Of a DNA stretch of 46,420 nucleotides, positions 1 to 8,039 are shown one piece after another (positions within the stretch are counted from its first letter, which is position 1; every line of letters begins with the position of its first letter). Under the pieces are notes generated by a model, which saw only the letters and a list, made by a program, of their open reading frames with translations, made no database searches and was not told the DNA's origin. Both the position numbers and the translations under genes were made by a program. Location of the stretch: the NCBI GenBank assembly GCA_016234535.1, contig JACRBH010000237.1, positions 1 to 46,420 of the forward strand, in the 5' to 3' direction. The DNA is from Chloroflexota bacterium (GTDB taxonomy: Bacteria > Chloroflexota > Anaerolineae > Anaerolineales > Villigracilaceae).

Positions 1-222
1 ATTCATGTTCATAATACTTTCGGATTTTTGCCCATCGGTTGAAAACTTCCATTTCCCCATCATCATCGCCCCGCCGAATTCCAAGTCGTTTTGCACGCCG
101 CAAGATGGAATTTAGATGGTTCCAATTCCGTTTTGGTGTCAGGGCACGCAACTCCTGCCGTTCGATTTCCTCGACGGCTTTCCAGCGTTCCTTGTAAAAA
201 CGGACATCACCGACTTCCATGA
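1..222 (-). CDS. Hypothetical protein, N-terminal part (cut by window edge)
   Basis: An open frame of 74 codons runs from an ATG at 222 off the left edge of the window. The peptide begins MEVGDVRFYKERW and is rich in charged residues, with Arg/Lys-rich helices (LRRAKRLGIRRG) and Trp-Asn-His. I do not recognise a family and give no function. No signal peptide or membrane segment is seen. It is real rather than chance because the frame is uninterrupted and has the amino-acid make-up of a soluble helical protein. The 240 bp to its right, up to the next gene, hold a dispersed repeat and nothing else I can support. Confidence 0.55.
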
Positions 223-310
223 TGCTGATTATAGCATGGGGGATATTTGTAAAATCCCTCTGCCTTCCCCGTTTGGCGGGAGTGGAGGGGCCGCCCATTG
301 ACCATCCTCG

Positions 311-376
311 CTCCCGCATGGACTCTCCCTCAACCAGTCCGTTCCCATCCGTGAGTCCGTGACAGAGTCCGTTGAC
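311..376. repeat. Dispersed TCCGTT-type repeat, copy 1
   Basis: This stretch contains AGTCCGTTCCCATCCGTGAG followed by TCCGTGACAGAGTCCGTTGAC. The same words recur at 897-944, 1061-1127 and, degenerated, at 1138-1246, and again inside leuS at 42702-42742, where 33 of 41 bases match this copy. It looks like a small interspersed repeat family with no coding capacity of its own. Confidence 0.7.
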
Positions 377-462
377 GACCTGCGGACATTGAAGCAAGCA
401 TTCACTGATTTCGGAAAGCCAACAATGACCTCAGTGGAATTAACAGGTAAAATATAGATACT

Positions 463-759
463 ATGACTACCGCAACATTTCCTTTCAGCGTGCCTCAACT
501 AATTAATATCTGCCGCCAAAATGACGTTTCCATGATCGGCGTTTTTGGTTCGATGGCGCGCGGGGAAGCGAAGAAAAAAAGCGACATTGATCTGCTCGTC
601 CGTTTCTCGAAGCGGAAAAGTCTGCTGGCAATGGTGCGGCTGGAACGCGAGCTCAGTGAGGCGTTGGGGCGCAAAGTAGATTTGCTTACCGAAGCATCCA
701 TCAGTCCTTACATGCGCAAAACAGTATTGAAGGAAATGAAGGTGATTTATGGCTCGTGA
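463..759 (+). CDS. MNT-type nucleotidyltransferase, HEPN/MNT antitoxin
   Basis: A 98-residue minimal nucleotidyltransferase of the pol-beta superfamily. The signature GSMARGEAKKKSDIDLLVRF (about residues 29-48) holds the Gly-Ser and the paired metal-binding Asp residues, and a later Asp in the KVDLL strand can supply the third. In the HEPN/MNT family such proteins (MntA) neutralise the HepT RNase, in known cases by AMPylating a Tyr in or near its active site. Length is normal for the family. The downstream gene, overlapping its end by about 11 bases, is the matching HepT gene, but that one is broken, so this antitoxin is probably an orphan. The start at 463 is the first ATG of the frame. Confidence 0.85.
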   Translation: MTTATFPFSVPQLINICRQNDVSMIGVFGSMARGEAKKKSDIDLLVRFSKRKSLLAMVRLERELSEALGRKVDLLTEASISPYMRKTVLKEMKVIYGS

Positions 760-894
760 TGAGCTTTGCGAGACAAACTCATCCATGGTTATTTCGGCGT
801 TGACATCGAAAAGGTTTGGAACACGGCAAAGGAAGATTTACCCGTTTTGAAAGAACAAGTAAAAAGCATTTTGAGGGATTTTGGGCAGGAATAA
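749..894 (+). pseudogene. HepT-like (DUF86) toxin remnant, internally deleted
   Basis: The ATG at 749 opens with MARDE, typical of a HepT start and overlapping the antitoxin gene. Right after it the reading must shift frame to continue as LRDKLIHGYFGVDIEKVW, the HEPN core with the RxxxxH RNase motif (RDKLIH), ending at a TAA at 892-894. Together only about 48 of the usual 110 or so residues remain, so some 60 residues between start and motif are gone. In the original frame the ATG runs into a stop after 33 codons. I infer a deletion with frameshift that inactivated the toxin while leaving the antitoxin intact. Confidence 0.8.
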
Positions 895-1250
895 TTCCCC
901 AACCAAAGCGGACAGCCCTTCCCGTCCGCGAGTCCGTTGACTGCTAAAACCTGACATGTCTTAGGCGGGCCCTTTTAACCAGCTTGCTCACGTGGATTTG
1001 AACCACGATCAATCACGGATTCGCGGAGACATGTCAGGTTTGGATTGCATCCTGCGTGGACTCTCACCCAACCAAAGCGGACTATTCGTTCCCGCCCGTG
1101 AGTCCGTGACAGAGTCCGTTGACAGCCCTCCCGCGTGGACTCTCGCCTATTCAAGCAAACATCCGTTCATCCGTTACAAAATCCGTTGAGTGCCCTCTCG
1201 CGCGGACTCTCCCCCAACCAAACGGCATCCGTTACAAAACTCAATACAAC
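895..1250. repeat. Cluster of dispersed TCCGTT-type repeats (gene-free)
   Basis: No credible gene lies between the hepT remnant and the DUF4062 gene. The stretch is built of degenerate copies of the repeat at 311-376: blocks begin with CCAACCAAAGCGGA and go on to GAGTCCGTTGAC (897-944, 1061-1127), then shortened variants with ATCCGTTACAAAA (1138-1246). The blocks are separated by GCCCTCCCGCGTGGACTCT-like spacers. A palindromic unit sits inside at 949-1041. Confidence 0.65.
949..1041. repeat. Inverted-repeat element with ACATGTCAGGT ends
   Basis: AAACCTGACATGT at 949-961 and its exact reverse complement ACATGTCAGGTTT at 1029-1041 bound about 93 bp with no ORF. This is the form of a small non-autonomous palindromic element nested in the repeat cluster. 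Confidence 0.5.
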
Positions 1251-1265
1251 TGTTTCCTTCCTCGT

Positions 1266-2738
1266 TTACTCACCTTTAAATATTTTTGTTGTAGCATTTT
1301 CAAATTTATACAGTTCACTGCGGAACATCAATTCAACTGAGCCAACATAGCCAAAGTTGTGTTTCGCAACAATAATTTCAGCAACATCGCGTTTTGAGTT
1401 TTCCACTCTCTCGTATATATCTGGGTGATAAATAAACATGATTACATCAGCGATATCTTCCAATGAGCCAAATTCATGCAGATCAGAAAGAATAGGTCGC
1501 TTATCGTTTCTTCTTTGAGCACTTCTTGTCAATTGCAATCCCGCAAGAATTGGCACGTTCAGCTCATGAGCGAGAATCTTGAGGTCGAGATAGTTGGGTT
1601 TTGCATTTGGGGGTGTATTACTCTCCTCACTACGAAGAAATTGCAAATTGTCCACCATGATTAAATCCAACTTATTGTCCGCTGTTAGTTGATAGCTTTT
1701 TTCCCTTAACTGCTTAAGAGTAAGTGCAGGCGTATCATCAAGAAAGAGATGTGCCTCTGCCATTACCTCCACAGCATGAGAAAACAAAGGCCACTCTTTT
1801 TCTGTCAGCTTGCCAATGCTTAGGCGTTGCGAATCAATTCCTGTTTCTTGGGCAATCAAATGGTTAATCATCTTCATGTTCGACATCCCAAGAGACAGGA
1901 AGATTGCTATATGTTTTTTATAAGTCAAGGCAATATTTCTGGCGATTGAGAGCAGAAAACTGGTCTTACTTTGGCTTGATTGACTAGCAACAACCAAAAA
2001 ACTAGATGGTTGTAAGCCATTAGTTAATCTGTCAAGATCTATGAAACCAGTTGGAACACCATATATCATGCCCGGACGTTTGGAACTGTCATCAACCTGG
2101 TCATAATAATCACTTAGGATATTTACTATTGGTTGAGGTGCTTTTTGAGGATGGTCATCATTTTGAACTGTTGCCTTGCTATGTTCTTGTTCACTATAAT
2201 CCAACAAAATCTTTTCGAGATGATTGCGGACAAGATTTTCAAAATCATTTATCGCTTCATAGGTAGAGTATAGACCTTGATATTTACCCCCAGTCTCAAA
2301 TTGCTTGAAGAAAGCGTTTATTTTTATTAACGAGTCAGTGTCAATCTTAGTTACGTCTTCCGGTGACCTTATACAACGATAAAAGATGATGCGAGGTTTG
2401 CCAGTCTTCTGCCAGCATTCATATGCGGTGTTGAATTCCTCATGTGTTCCCGATTGCTCTGGATTTGACCCGCCAGAAGGTGTTCCATAACGAAGCCAAA
2501 GAATACCAATCAAAATATCCCATTGTTTAACAGGTAATTGATCAAAAATAACTTTTTGCCCACGTCCCATGCTGGGAACAACTTGTGACCATTCTTTGAC
2601 TTCAAGAATGATGCCGAGTTCATCCGCCAAGCCATGATTTAACTGCTCAACGATAGAGATTATTCGTGCTTTTTCGTTTGCAACATCGCTTGGTGCTGCA
2701 ATAAAGATATTGATTTTTTTATATCCATCTCTTGGCAT
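1266..2738 (-). CDS. DUF4062 domain fused to degenerate DnaB-like helicase core
   Basis: A 490-residue protein. Residues 7-120 form a DUF4062 domain (INIFIAAPSDVANEK, DILIGILWLRYG, SGTHEEF), known mostly from the N-termini of STAND/NACHT signalling proteins. From about residue 223 comes a DnaB C-terminal RecA core: YGVPTGFIDLDRL, Walker-B-like LDLIMVD, then LSDLHEFGSLEDIADVIMF. The DnaB N-terminal domain is absent. Key residues are changed: Walker A reads ASQSSQSKTS (the Gly before Lys is Ser), the catalytic Glu of SLEM is Gly (SLGM), and the KxR finger reads KHN. I chose ATG 2738 over a TTG seven codons upstream because GGAG sits 6 bases before it and a TATAAT overlaps the TTG. It stands alone, next to toxin-antitoxin debris; a defence role is my inference. 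Confidence 0.85.
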   Translation of the reverse strand: MPRDGYKKINIFIAAPSDVANEKARIISIVEQLNHGLADELGIILEVKEWSQVVPSMGRGQKVIFDQLPVKQWDILIGILWLRYGTPSGGSNPEQSGTHEEFNTAYECWQKTGKPRIIFYRCIRSPEDVTKIDTDSLIKINAFFKQFETGGKYQGLYSTYEAINDFENLVRNHLEKILLDYSEQEHSKATVQNDDHPQKAPQPIVNILSDYYDQVDDSSKRPGMIYGVPTGFIDLDRLTNGLQPSSFLVVASQSSQSKTSFLLSIARNIALTYKKHIAIFLSLGMSNMKMINHLIAQETGIDSQRLSIGKLTEKEWPLFSHAVEVMAEAHLFLDDTPALTLKQLREKSYQLTADNKLDLIMVDNLQFLRSEESNTPPNAKPNYLDLKILAHELNVPILAGLQLTRSAQRRNDKRPILSDLHEFGSLEDIADVIMFIYHPDIYERVENSKRDVAEIIVAKHNFGYVGSVELMFRSELYKFENATTKIFKGE

Positions 2739-2758
2739 AGCTGCTCCAATCACCGCCA

Positions 2759-2764
2759 ATTATA
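2759..2764 (-). promoter_or_regulatory. -10 element of the DUF4062-DnaB gene
   Basis: TATAAT on the minus strand lies 21 bases before ATG 2738, giving a short leader with GGAG. No good -35 hexamer is seen 16-18 bases upstream. Confidence 0.4.
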
Positions 2765-2788
2765 AGACAAACAAAAAGGATCGGATAT

Positions 2789-4438
2789 CTATATTTCCCT
2801 CTCCTCATCCTCCCGCGCAACCTCCCCTCTTTCCATCTTCCTCCTCAAATTCTCAGGCCACGCGGATACATCCTCCGATGGCAAAAATGTCAGGCTCGCG
2901 CCTTGTTGAGTCAAAATATCGCGCGTGCGGCAATTGAGCACCGCCTTGGCCGCGTCGATTCCCGATTGGGTCACGCCCGCCACACCATGACTGAGCGTGC
3001 TCGCGCCGCACAGATACAAGCCGTCGAACTCGGTGCGCGGCGAGAAGGCCCACGGTCCCACCTGTGTTGGCGATTTCTCGATGCCGTATAAATTTCCGCG
3101 CGTGGCGTTGAGATAATGTTCGTTCGTCAGCGGCGTGCCGAGGCTGTAAAACACAATGTGCTTGCTCAAGTCGGGCACGTGCTTCTCCAGTCCGCGCACC
3201 ATGCGCCACGCTAAATCTTCCTTCATCGCGTCATAGTCCGCGGGGCGCAAACCGTATTTTGTCCGCGCCCATTTCTCAAACGCCTCATAGCCCACGAACG
3301 CGAACGACTCGCAGGTGTGATGTCCAGAATGTATCTTCGACGGGTCTTTCAACGTAGTCGCGGTCAGGAACATGCCAGGTGGAGTCTCTTCACGAAGCAA
3401 TGCGTCGGTGAGTCCGTCCGAATAAATTTTGTCTACATCTTCATTTTCATAAAACCAGAAGTTGCCCGAGTCAAGTCCCGCGCCACGCAGATCCATGTCG
3501 GTGGCAAAGAACAGGCTGAGGCACGAAGTCGAATATCGGACAGAATCAACTTTCCGCTTGAGCCGAGGCGAGAGCTTTTCCTTCCCAATTAATTGGCCGA
3601 ACGTCACCTCAGGGTCAGCATTGGAAATTACAACACTGGAGCGGATCTCTTCGCCACTATCCAATTCCACGCCGATAACTTTTTTCCCTTCGACGAGAAT
3701 CCGCTTCACCCTACACTGGAGCCTGATCTCGCCGCCCGAGCGTTTCAGCGCCCTGACAAATGCGCGCGGCAGCGCGAACGCCCCGCCCAGCGGATAGTAG
3801 CCGCCGTCAAAATAATGATGCGTGATGCCCGCGTGCATGAACGCCGAGACTTTCGAGGGCGGCAGTCCGTGGTCACCCGCCTGCCCCGCCAGCACGCCGC
3901 GCAGCACAGGGTCGCTGATGTGTACGTTGATCAGGTCCGCGCCCGTGGCACGCATCCACTTGAGAATCGACGGCGCACTCGTCACCGCTTTCAACGGATC
4001 ACTCAACTTGCCAATGTTCGAAAGCGACTCCATCATGTTGGTCAGGTCAGCGAAGTACGAATCAATGCCCTTCGCCTCATGTGGAAACTGACTCTTCAAC
4101 CGCTCGATTAAATTCTCTTTGCCTTTGGGAAAGTCCACGCGCTTATCCCCGACAATGATGTGATCATAGCCATCAGGGTTGAGTTCGCAAAACGTCAAAT
4201 CCTGTGAAACGCCAAGCCCTTCATAAATGCTACGCAAATGTCCGCCCTCATGCAAGTCACCGATGTAATGCACACCCGGGCTAAAGCGATAGCCTTGCAG
4301 CGTGAACGAATGAGTCCACCCGCCGGGGCGGTCATGCTGTTCGAGCACTAAAACCTTCTTGCCAGCTTGTGCTAATGCAACGGCGGCGGTGAGTCCGCCC
4401 GCGCCTGAGCCGATGATGATTGCGTCGTAGTCTGACAT
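2789..4438 (-). CDS. FAD-dependent oxidoreductase, phytoene desaturase/retinol saturase family
   Basis: A 549-residue flavoprotein with the N-terminal dinucleotide-binding motif DAIIIGSGAGGLTAAVALAQAG, followed by the Glu of the ADP-ribose site in VLVLEQHDRPGG. The C-terminus carries the second FAD signature of the CrtI/RetSat amine-oxidase group (GLYLCGASTLSHGVAGVTQSG). Such enzymes desaturate or saturate isoprenoid chains; the substrate here cannot be told from sequence, and no other carotenoid gene is nearby. Start chosen at ATG 4438 because AAAAGGAG precedes it by 6 bases; a longer frame upstream lacks a ribosome site. Length is usual for the family. It is followed downstream by the converging-free DUF4062 gene on the same strand after 50 bp. 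Confidence 0.85.
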   Translation of the reverse strand: MSDYDAIIIGSGAGGLTAAVALAQAGKKVLVLEQHDRPGGWTHSFTLQGYRFSPGVHYIGDLHEGGHLRSIYEGLGVSQDLTFCELNPDGYDHIIVGDKRVDFPKGKENLIERLKSQFPHEAKGIDSYFADLTNMMESLSNIGKLSDPLKAVTSAPSILKWMRATGADLINVHISDPVLRGVLAGQAGDHGLPPSKVSAFMHAGITHHYFDGGYYPLGGAFALPRAFVRALKRSGGEIRLQCRVKRILVEGKKVIGVELDSGEEIRSSVVISNADPEVTFGQLIGKEKLSPRLKRKVDSVRYSTSCLSLFFATDMDLRGAGLDSGNFWFYENEDVDKIYSDGLTDALLREETPPGMFLTATTLKDPSKIHSGHHTCESFAFVGYEAFEKWARTKYGLRPADYDAMKEDLAWRMVRGLEKHVPDLSKHIVFYSLGTPLTNEHYLNATRGNLYGIEKSPTQVGPWAFSPRTEFDGLYLCGASTLSHGVAGVTQSGIDAAKAVLNCRTRDILTQQGASLTFLPSEDVSAWPENLRRKMERGEVAREDEEREI

Positions 4439-4460
4439 CAAATACTCCTTTTGCCGATAT

Positions 4461-5018
4461 TCAGGGTAAAGCAAGATAATCACTATCCCCGGACAGTGAT
4501 TCGTAAACCAATAGCAAGCCAGAGTCTCCTACGGAAACGATAAAAGGTACATTGCCGGAAATGGTTGTGCCGCCCTGGAAATCCGTATCCTTTAAAATAC
4601 CATCCACACCTGAAATGAACCATTTCGGATACTTCACAGAGCCGTCTGAGCCTAATAATTTTAATTTGAATAAATCCAGGTGGCATTGCTGGTCTGTAGT
4701 CGTTTCGCAGGTAACATCGAGAGTTATAAAAATATAATGCTGGTATTCGTGCGGTTGGGTGTTGAACATGTCGCCAGAGGCTACAAGCCCATCGGCAGGG
4801 CGTATCGTGCCTGTAACAGCAATTTTCATAAGGTCAACACTGACGCTGGAACCAAACGGAATGCGGGTAATTTTCGAAGGCGTGGGGTGTATTGTGGCGG
4901 TTGGGGCGGTTGTCACTGCAACAATCGGCGTGCTGACAACAGTTTTGTTTGGACCGCAAGCCTGAAAGGTCAACACTAAAATAACGCTGAAAATTAGAAA
5001 TGCTTTACGGAGATTCAT
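4461..5018 (-). CDS. Secreted lipoprotein with DUF4352-like Ig domain
   Basis: The 185-residue product begins MNLRKAFLIFSVILVLTFQAC, a lipoprotein signal peptide with lipobox FQAC at residues 18-21. A Thr/Pro/Val-rich linker of about 35 residues follows, then a beta-rich domain (about 45-185) with alternating strands and the pattern FKLKLLGSDGSVKY...GGTTISGNVPFIV...GLLLVYE, which is the layout of DUF4352 (an immunoglobulin-like extracellular fold). Two Cys (CETTTDQQC) may form a disulphide. I prefer ATG 5018 over the TTG four codons earlier because GGAAAA lies about 7 bases upstream. It is 22 bp upstream of the oxidoreductase and may share its transcript. Its ligand is unknown. Confidence 0.75.
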   Translation of the reverse strand: MNLRKAFLIFSVILVLTFQACGPNKTVVSTPIVAVTTAPTATIHPTPSKITRIPFGSSVSVDLMKIAVTGTIRPADGLVASGDMFNTQPHEYQHYIFITLDVTCETTTDQQCHLDLFKLKLLGSDGSVKYPKWFISGVDGILKDTDFQGGTTISGNVPFIVSVGDSGLLLVYESLSGDSDYLALP

Positions 5019-5220
5019 TTTGTTTTCCAAATATGAGAATTACTGACGTTCCATTGTCAACTTCTCCGCGCTCACAAACAGGGCAGCCAGTTGCCCGTGT
5101 TTTTCGTCACATACAGCCGATAAACAATGCATCCAATCAATAGCTCATTTTATCGCCAGGCTATAAAGCATCCTCATTATAATAGGCGAATCGGAACGGC
5201 CTGTCCCAAGATTACGAAAG

Positions 5221-5273
5221 CGTAGTAACGACTTCAGTCGTTCGGGTAAAAAGCGACCAAAGTCACTACTACG
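5221..5273. repeat. Nested palindrome with GACTTCAGTC core
   Basis: Outer arms CGTAGTA (5221-5227) and TACTACG (5267-5273) enclose AACGACTTCAGTCGTT, a perfect hairpin. It belongs to the group of short palindromes scattered through this window (GGACTAAAGTCC, GCGACATTTATGTCGC). The 484 bp between the lipoprotein gene and the SGNH-SLH gene hold this, the element at 5387-5455 and a weak hairpin (5465-5477, CCGC/GCGG with T-rich tail on the minus strand) that could end the SGNH-SLH transcript. Confidence 0.5.
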
Positions 5274-5386
5274 AATACCCAGTACTGATACTGAACACGG
5301 GAACAAATCATGCTTTCCCCGGCACCGCCCACCACATTGTCCCCGAAGCGGAGCGAGTGAGAGGGCAGATGTGCCGAATGGAATTC

Positions 5387-5455
5387 TTAACGCGAAGCCA
5401 CAAAGGCGCGAAGGAAAGACCCTCGGATCTTTGCGACTTCGTGGCTTTGCATTAA
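5387..5455. repeat. Inverted repeat of the GCGAAGCCACAAAG type
   Basis: TTAACGCGAAGCCACAAAGG at the left and its imperfect reverse complement CTTCGTGGCTTTGCATTAA at the right bound 69 bp. No ORF. Likely a small interspersed palindromic element. Confidence 0.5.
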
Positions 5456-5502
5456 AAAGGAAAACCGCAATTAGCGGCCGCGCCCAATATGGCAGGTTTG
5501 CG

Positions 5503-6951
5503 CTATGGCAGATTGAAAGTTGTCACCAAAAAGACCGCCATTTGCGCGCGGCTGACAGGAGACCCTGGGCAAAAATTTCCGCCTCCGCACCCGCTTGTAA
5601 TGCCTTCGGTTGCCAGGGCTTCGATCCACGCCGCCGCCCATTGACTCGCCGGTACATCCCCAAACATGGTACCGCTGGCGGCAGGGGGGGAATAAGCCGA
5701 GCCATGCCTGGCGCGCAGAAGGAAGATCGCCATCTGGTCGCGGGTCACAGTATTGTTGGGGCAAAAATTGCCAGAGCCGCATCCGCTGGTGATGCCCTCG
5801 GTCGCCAATTGCTCGATCCAGCCTGCGGCCCATGTACTGGCGGATACATCCCCAAACATGCTGCCGCTTGCTGCGGGCGGCGTATAGCTGGAGCCATGTA
5901 TCCCGCGCAGAATGAAGATTGCCATCTGCGCGCGGGCCACAGCGGCCTCAGGGCAGTAGTTCAGCGGACTGCTCGAGCAGCCGCCTGTCACACCTGCGTT
6001 ATACAAGCGCACGATATACGATGAGGCCCAATAACTCGTGGATACATCGCTAAAGATCGTAGTCCATTGATGATAGAAGATGTTGAGCAGGGTTACGAAT
6101 TCGCTCGTCGCTTTTTGACTGCCGAGAACGCTGGGGTGATCGTCTCCGGATGGATAATACAAGGTGTTCATGCCTGGCGTAAAAACATGTTCGATGGCAC
6201 CATTATAGTAACGATGGTGATTATTCGGCCCGGTCAATACATTGTAGAAATCGAAGACAACCACGTTCGTCCTGGTATAGTTATTCTCAGCCAGCCAGTT
6301 ATTCATCAACCACTGGTTGAACGCGCGCGCATTGGCCGCATAAGTGCCATCCTGCAAGGGAGGGGCTGTAATGACAACAAAAAGCTTTTCCGGGTGCGCC
6401 CCAAAATATTGCAGGATCTCGTTATACACATACTTCGCATGCCCTACGGTCAGCCAGCCATCCGCCGAGGGCGGGTCACTCGGGTTACCTTCCAGCGCTG
6501 AATTCGGAAAACAGGATTTGAACATAATGATCTGGTTCTCGCCGCCCGGGTCGCTAAGCGAACGCGTATACGATGAGTGCTGCCCGCTTTCGTTATAAAG
6601 GGCATCCATGTAAGCGGGAGTGCTCGCAGAGCTGAACCACTCGCTCCAGTTTGGAATGTCGGTACGGTCACCGATGGCATTGGGACCCCAGCCATAGTTT
6701 GTATCGCTGACGAAATAGTTGTTATCCGACAAAGCCTGACCAAGACCACCATAACCATCCGCAAGCCAGTTCTCACCCGTGGAATGGTGGATGAAAATAA
6801 GTTTGACGGGCTGAGCGGGCGGACTTGGATCGAGAGTCGCCGCAGCGGGGGCAGGTAGCATAGAGGCCTCAGCCGGCCTAATCCAGGACAACATCAATAT
6901 GGAAGCCATCAAGATCGAAAGCGTACGGAAAATCAACTTGATTGTAAACAT
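5503..6951 (-). CDS. Secreted SGNH-type hydrolase with three C-terminal SLH domains
   Basis: 482 residues. A signal peptide (about 1-30, ending near EAS) precedes an SGNH-hydrolase-like domain (about 48-290): IFIHHSTGENW holds the putative nucleophile Ser, FKSCFPNS is a second block, and DDHPSVLG supplies the Asp-x-x-His pair. Residues 300-482 are three S-layer homology repeats (FSDV/FGDV...W...I..L...GITSGC...FCP...V.R.QMAIFLLR), each with a Cys pair. The protein should be exported and held at the cell surface; its ester or glycan substrate is unknown. GGGAGG lies 6-7 bases before ATG 6951, which fixes the start. It stands alone on the minus strand. Confidence 0.85.
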   Translation of the reverse strand: MFTIKLIFRTLSILMASILMLSWIRPAEASMLPAPAAATLDPSPPAQPVKLIFIHHSTGENWLADGYGGLGQALSDNNYFVSDTNYGWGPNAIGDRTDIPNWSEWFSSASTPAYMDALYNESGQHSSYTRSLSDPGGENQIIMFKSCFPNSALEGNPSDPPSADGWLTVGHAKYVYNEILQYFGAHPEKLFVVITAPPLQDGTYAANARAFNQWLMNNWLAENNYTRTNVVVFDFYNVLTGPNNHHRYYNGAIEHVFTPGMNTLYYPSGDDHPSVLGSQKATSEFVTLLNIFYHQWTTIFSDVSTSYWASSYIVRLYNAGVTGGCSSSPLNYCPEAAVARAQMAIFILRGIHGSSYTPPAASGSMFGDVSASTWAAGWIEQLATEGITSGCGSGNFCPNNTVTRDQMAIFLLRARHGSAYSPPAASGTMFGDVPASQWAAAWIEALATEGITSGCGGGNFCPGSPVSRAQMAVFLVTTFNLP

Positions 6952-7086
6952 GGGACCCTCCCAAGGTAAAACTTTTTATTACACTTGATGCATCCACTAT
7001 ACAAGATTAGATTTCCAGCCAGTAATGACAAACGTCTTAACTTTATTTTACATGGGGGGATACATAAGTACTATCAAAACTTCCTT

Positions 7087-7124
7087 AAAAAAATAACAAC
7101 GCCCATAAAAAAACAGGCGTTGTT
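7087..7124 (-). terminator. Intrinsic terminator after mgsA
   Basis: Perfect 9-bp stem AACAACGCC/GGCGTTGTT (7095-7124) is followed, on the minus strand, by ATTTTTTT. It lies 55 bp beyond the mgsA stop. Confidence 0.75.
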
Positions 7125-7179
7125 GAATTGGTTATGGCAGGTTCGACGCCACCATCCAGCCGGGTTACGGTCCCCACAC

Positions 7180-7656
7180 CTAACTTGATTTCTCCCCCAA
7201 ATGCACCTTCCGCGCAACGTAATTTTCATAATCAGGCACCAACCGGTCATATTCTCCATCCATCAACGGAGAGGAGATCATGAAATCCGCCGAGGCGCGG
7301 TTGTTGGCGATGGGAATATTCCACACTACCGCCATGCGCAGGAGAGCCTTTACATCGGGGTCATGCGGTTGGGGTTCCAGCGGATCCCAAAAGAAGATGA
7401 GGAAGTCAATTTTGCCTTCCACAATCTTGGCGCCAATCTGCTGATCGCCGCCAAGTGGTCCGCTTTTGAGTTTGATGATCTTGAAGCCGAGTTCCTGTTC
7501 CAACATCTTTCCCGTTGTGCCTGTGGCAAATATCTGATGGTGTGAAAGCAAAACGCGGTTGAACTTCGCCCATTCCAGCAGGTCGCGTTTTTTGTTGTCA
7601 TGCGCCACAAGGGCGATCTTCTTGTCATGTTCCATTGGAAATTTTTTATGAGCCAT
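7180..7656 (-). CDS. mgsA: Methylglyoxal synthase
   Basis: 158 residues; converts dihydroxyacetone phosphate to methylglyoxal and phosphate, a bypass of lower glycolysis in the cytoplasm. All family landmarks are present and even keep Escherichia coli numbering: HDNKK (His19-Asp20-Lys23), TGTTG (46-49), GGDQQIGA with Asp71, FFWDP with Asp91, PHDPD with His98 and Asp101. The ATG at 7656 is the only sensible start; AAGGAG lies a rather long 11 bases upstream. A terminator follows. The neighbouring toxin-antitoxin pair upstream ends 25 bp away and may read through into it. Confidence 0.97.
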   Translation of the reverse strand: MAHKKFPMEHDKKIALVAHDNKKRDLLEWAKFNRVLLSHHQIFATGTTGKMLEQELGFKIIKLKSGPLGGDQQIGAKIVEGKIDFLIFFWDPLEPQPHDPDVKALLRMAVVWNIPIANNRASADFMISSPLMDGEYDRLVPDYENYVARKVHLGEKSS

Positions 7657-7681
7657 GATTTATGCTGCTCCTTGTTTGTTT

Positions 7682-8038
7682 CTATCGCCAATCATTCAAC
7701 CAGCGAGTCTGACCGATCCATTCATCGGCTTTTGTATCCCGCAGAACGCGATCCAGTGCGTTAATCACCTCACTTAAGCTCATACTCTTCTGGTATGCAA
7801 GAATGATACCTGCATGATGAGGATAACGCCCACCAAGGACGATAAAATCGCGGATGTTATATGTAAAAATGGCGCGGCCCTGAGCGGTCGCGCCAAGTAG
7901 TTGACTTTCATCGCTTGCATCGAGAGGCATCCATTCAGTGGGTGTGCGGGTGACATCATATCCGCGTGCTAGTAAGGCATTGTACAACGCTTTGCTGGAG
8001 GTATCAGCATCGAGATGCAAATAAAGTTTCTTATGCAT
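7682..8038 (-). CDS. DUF5615 PIN-like toxin
   Basis: 118 residues of the DUF5615 family, predicted PIN-fold nucleases paired with DUF433 antitoxins. Seen: LYLHLDAD near the N-terminus (the first catalytic Asp), VTRTPTEW, ATAQGRAIFTYNIRDF (second acidic site after the family's typical TxNxxDF block), and HAGIILAYQ. The real start is ATG 8038; an upstream extension would overlap the antitoxin gene. It begins one base after the antitoxin stop, so translation is probably coupled. As with other PIN toxins an RNA target is expected from the family; none can be named. Confidence 0.85.
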   Translation of the reverse strand: MHKKLYLHLDADTSSKALYNALLARGYDVTRTPTEWMPLDASDESQLLGATAQGRAIFTYNIRDFIVLGGRYPHHAGIILAYQKSMSLSEVINALDRVLRDTKADEWIGQTRWLNDWR

Positions 8039-8039
8039 C

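Noticed and set aside
229..498. 89-codon minus-strand frame over the first repeat
   Set aside because: Built mainly of the dispersed repeat and overlapping the MNT gene start; useful only because its TDS-rich reading matches the leuS insert.
895..1250. CRISPR array
   Set aside because: Repeats are unequal in length and sequence, without uniform spacers or cas genes.
5371..6024. Long plus-strand frame across the SLH repeats
   Set aside because: It is antisense to the SGNH-SLH gene, whose signal peptide, domains and ribosome site are clear; Arg/Ala-rich antisense frames are common in GC-rich repeats.
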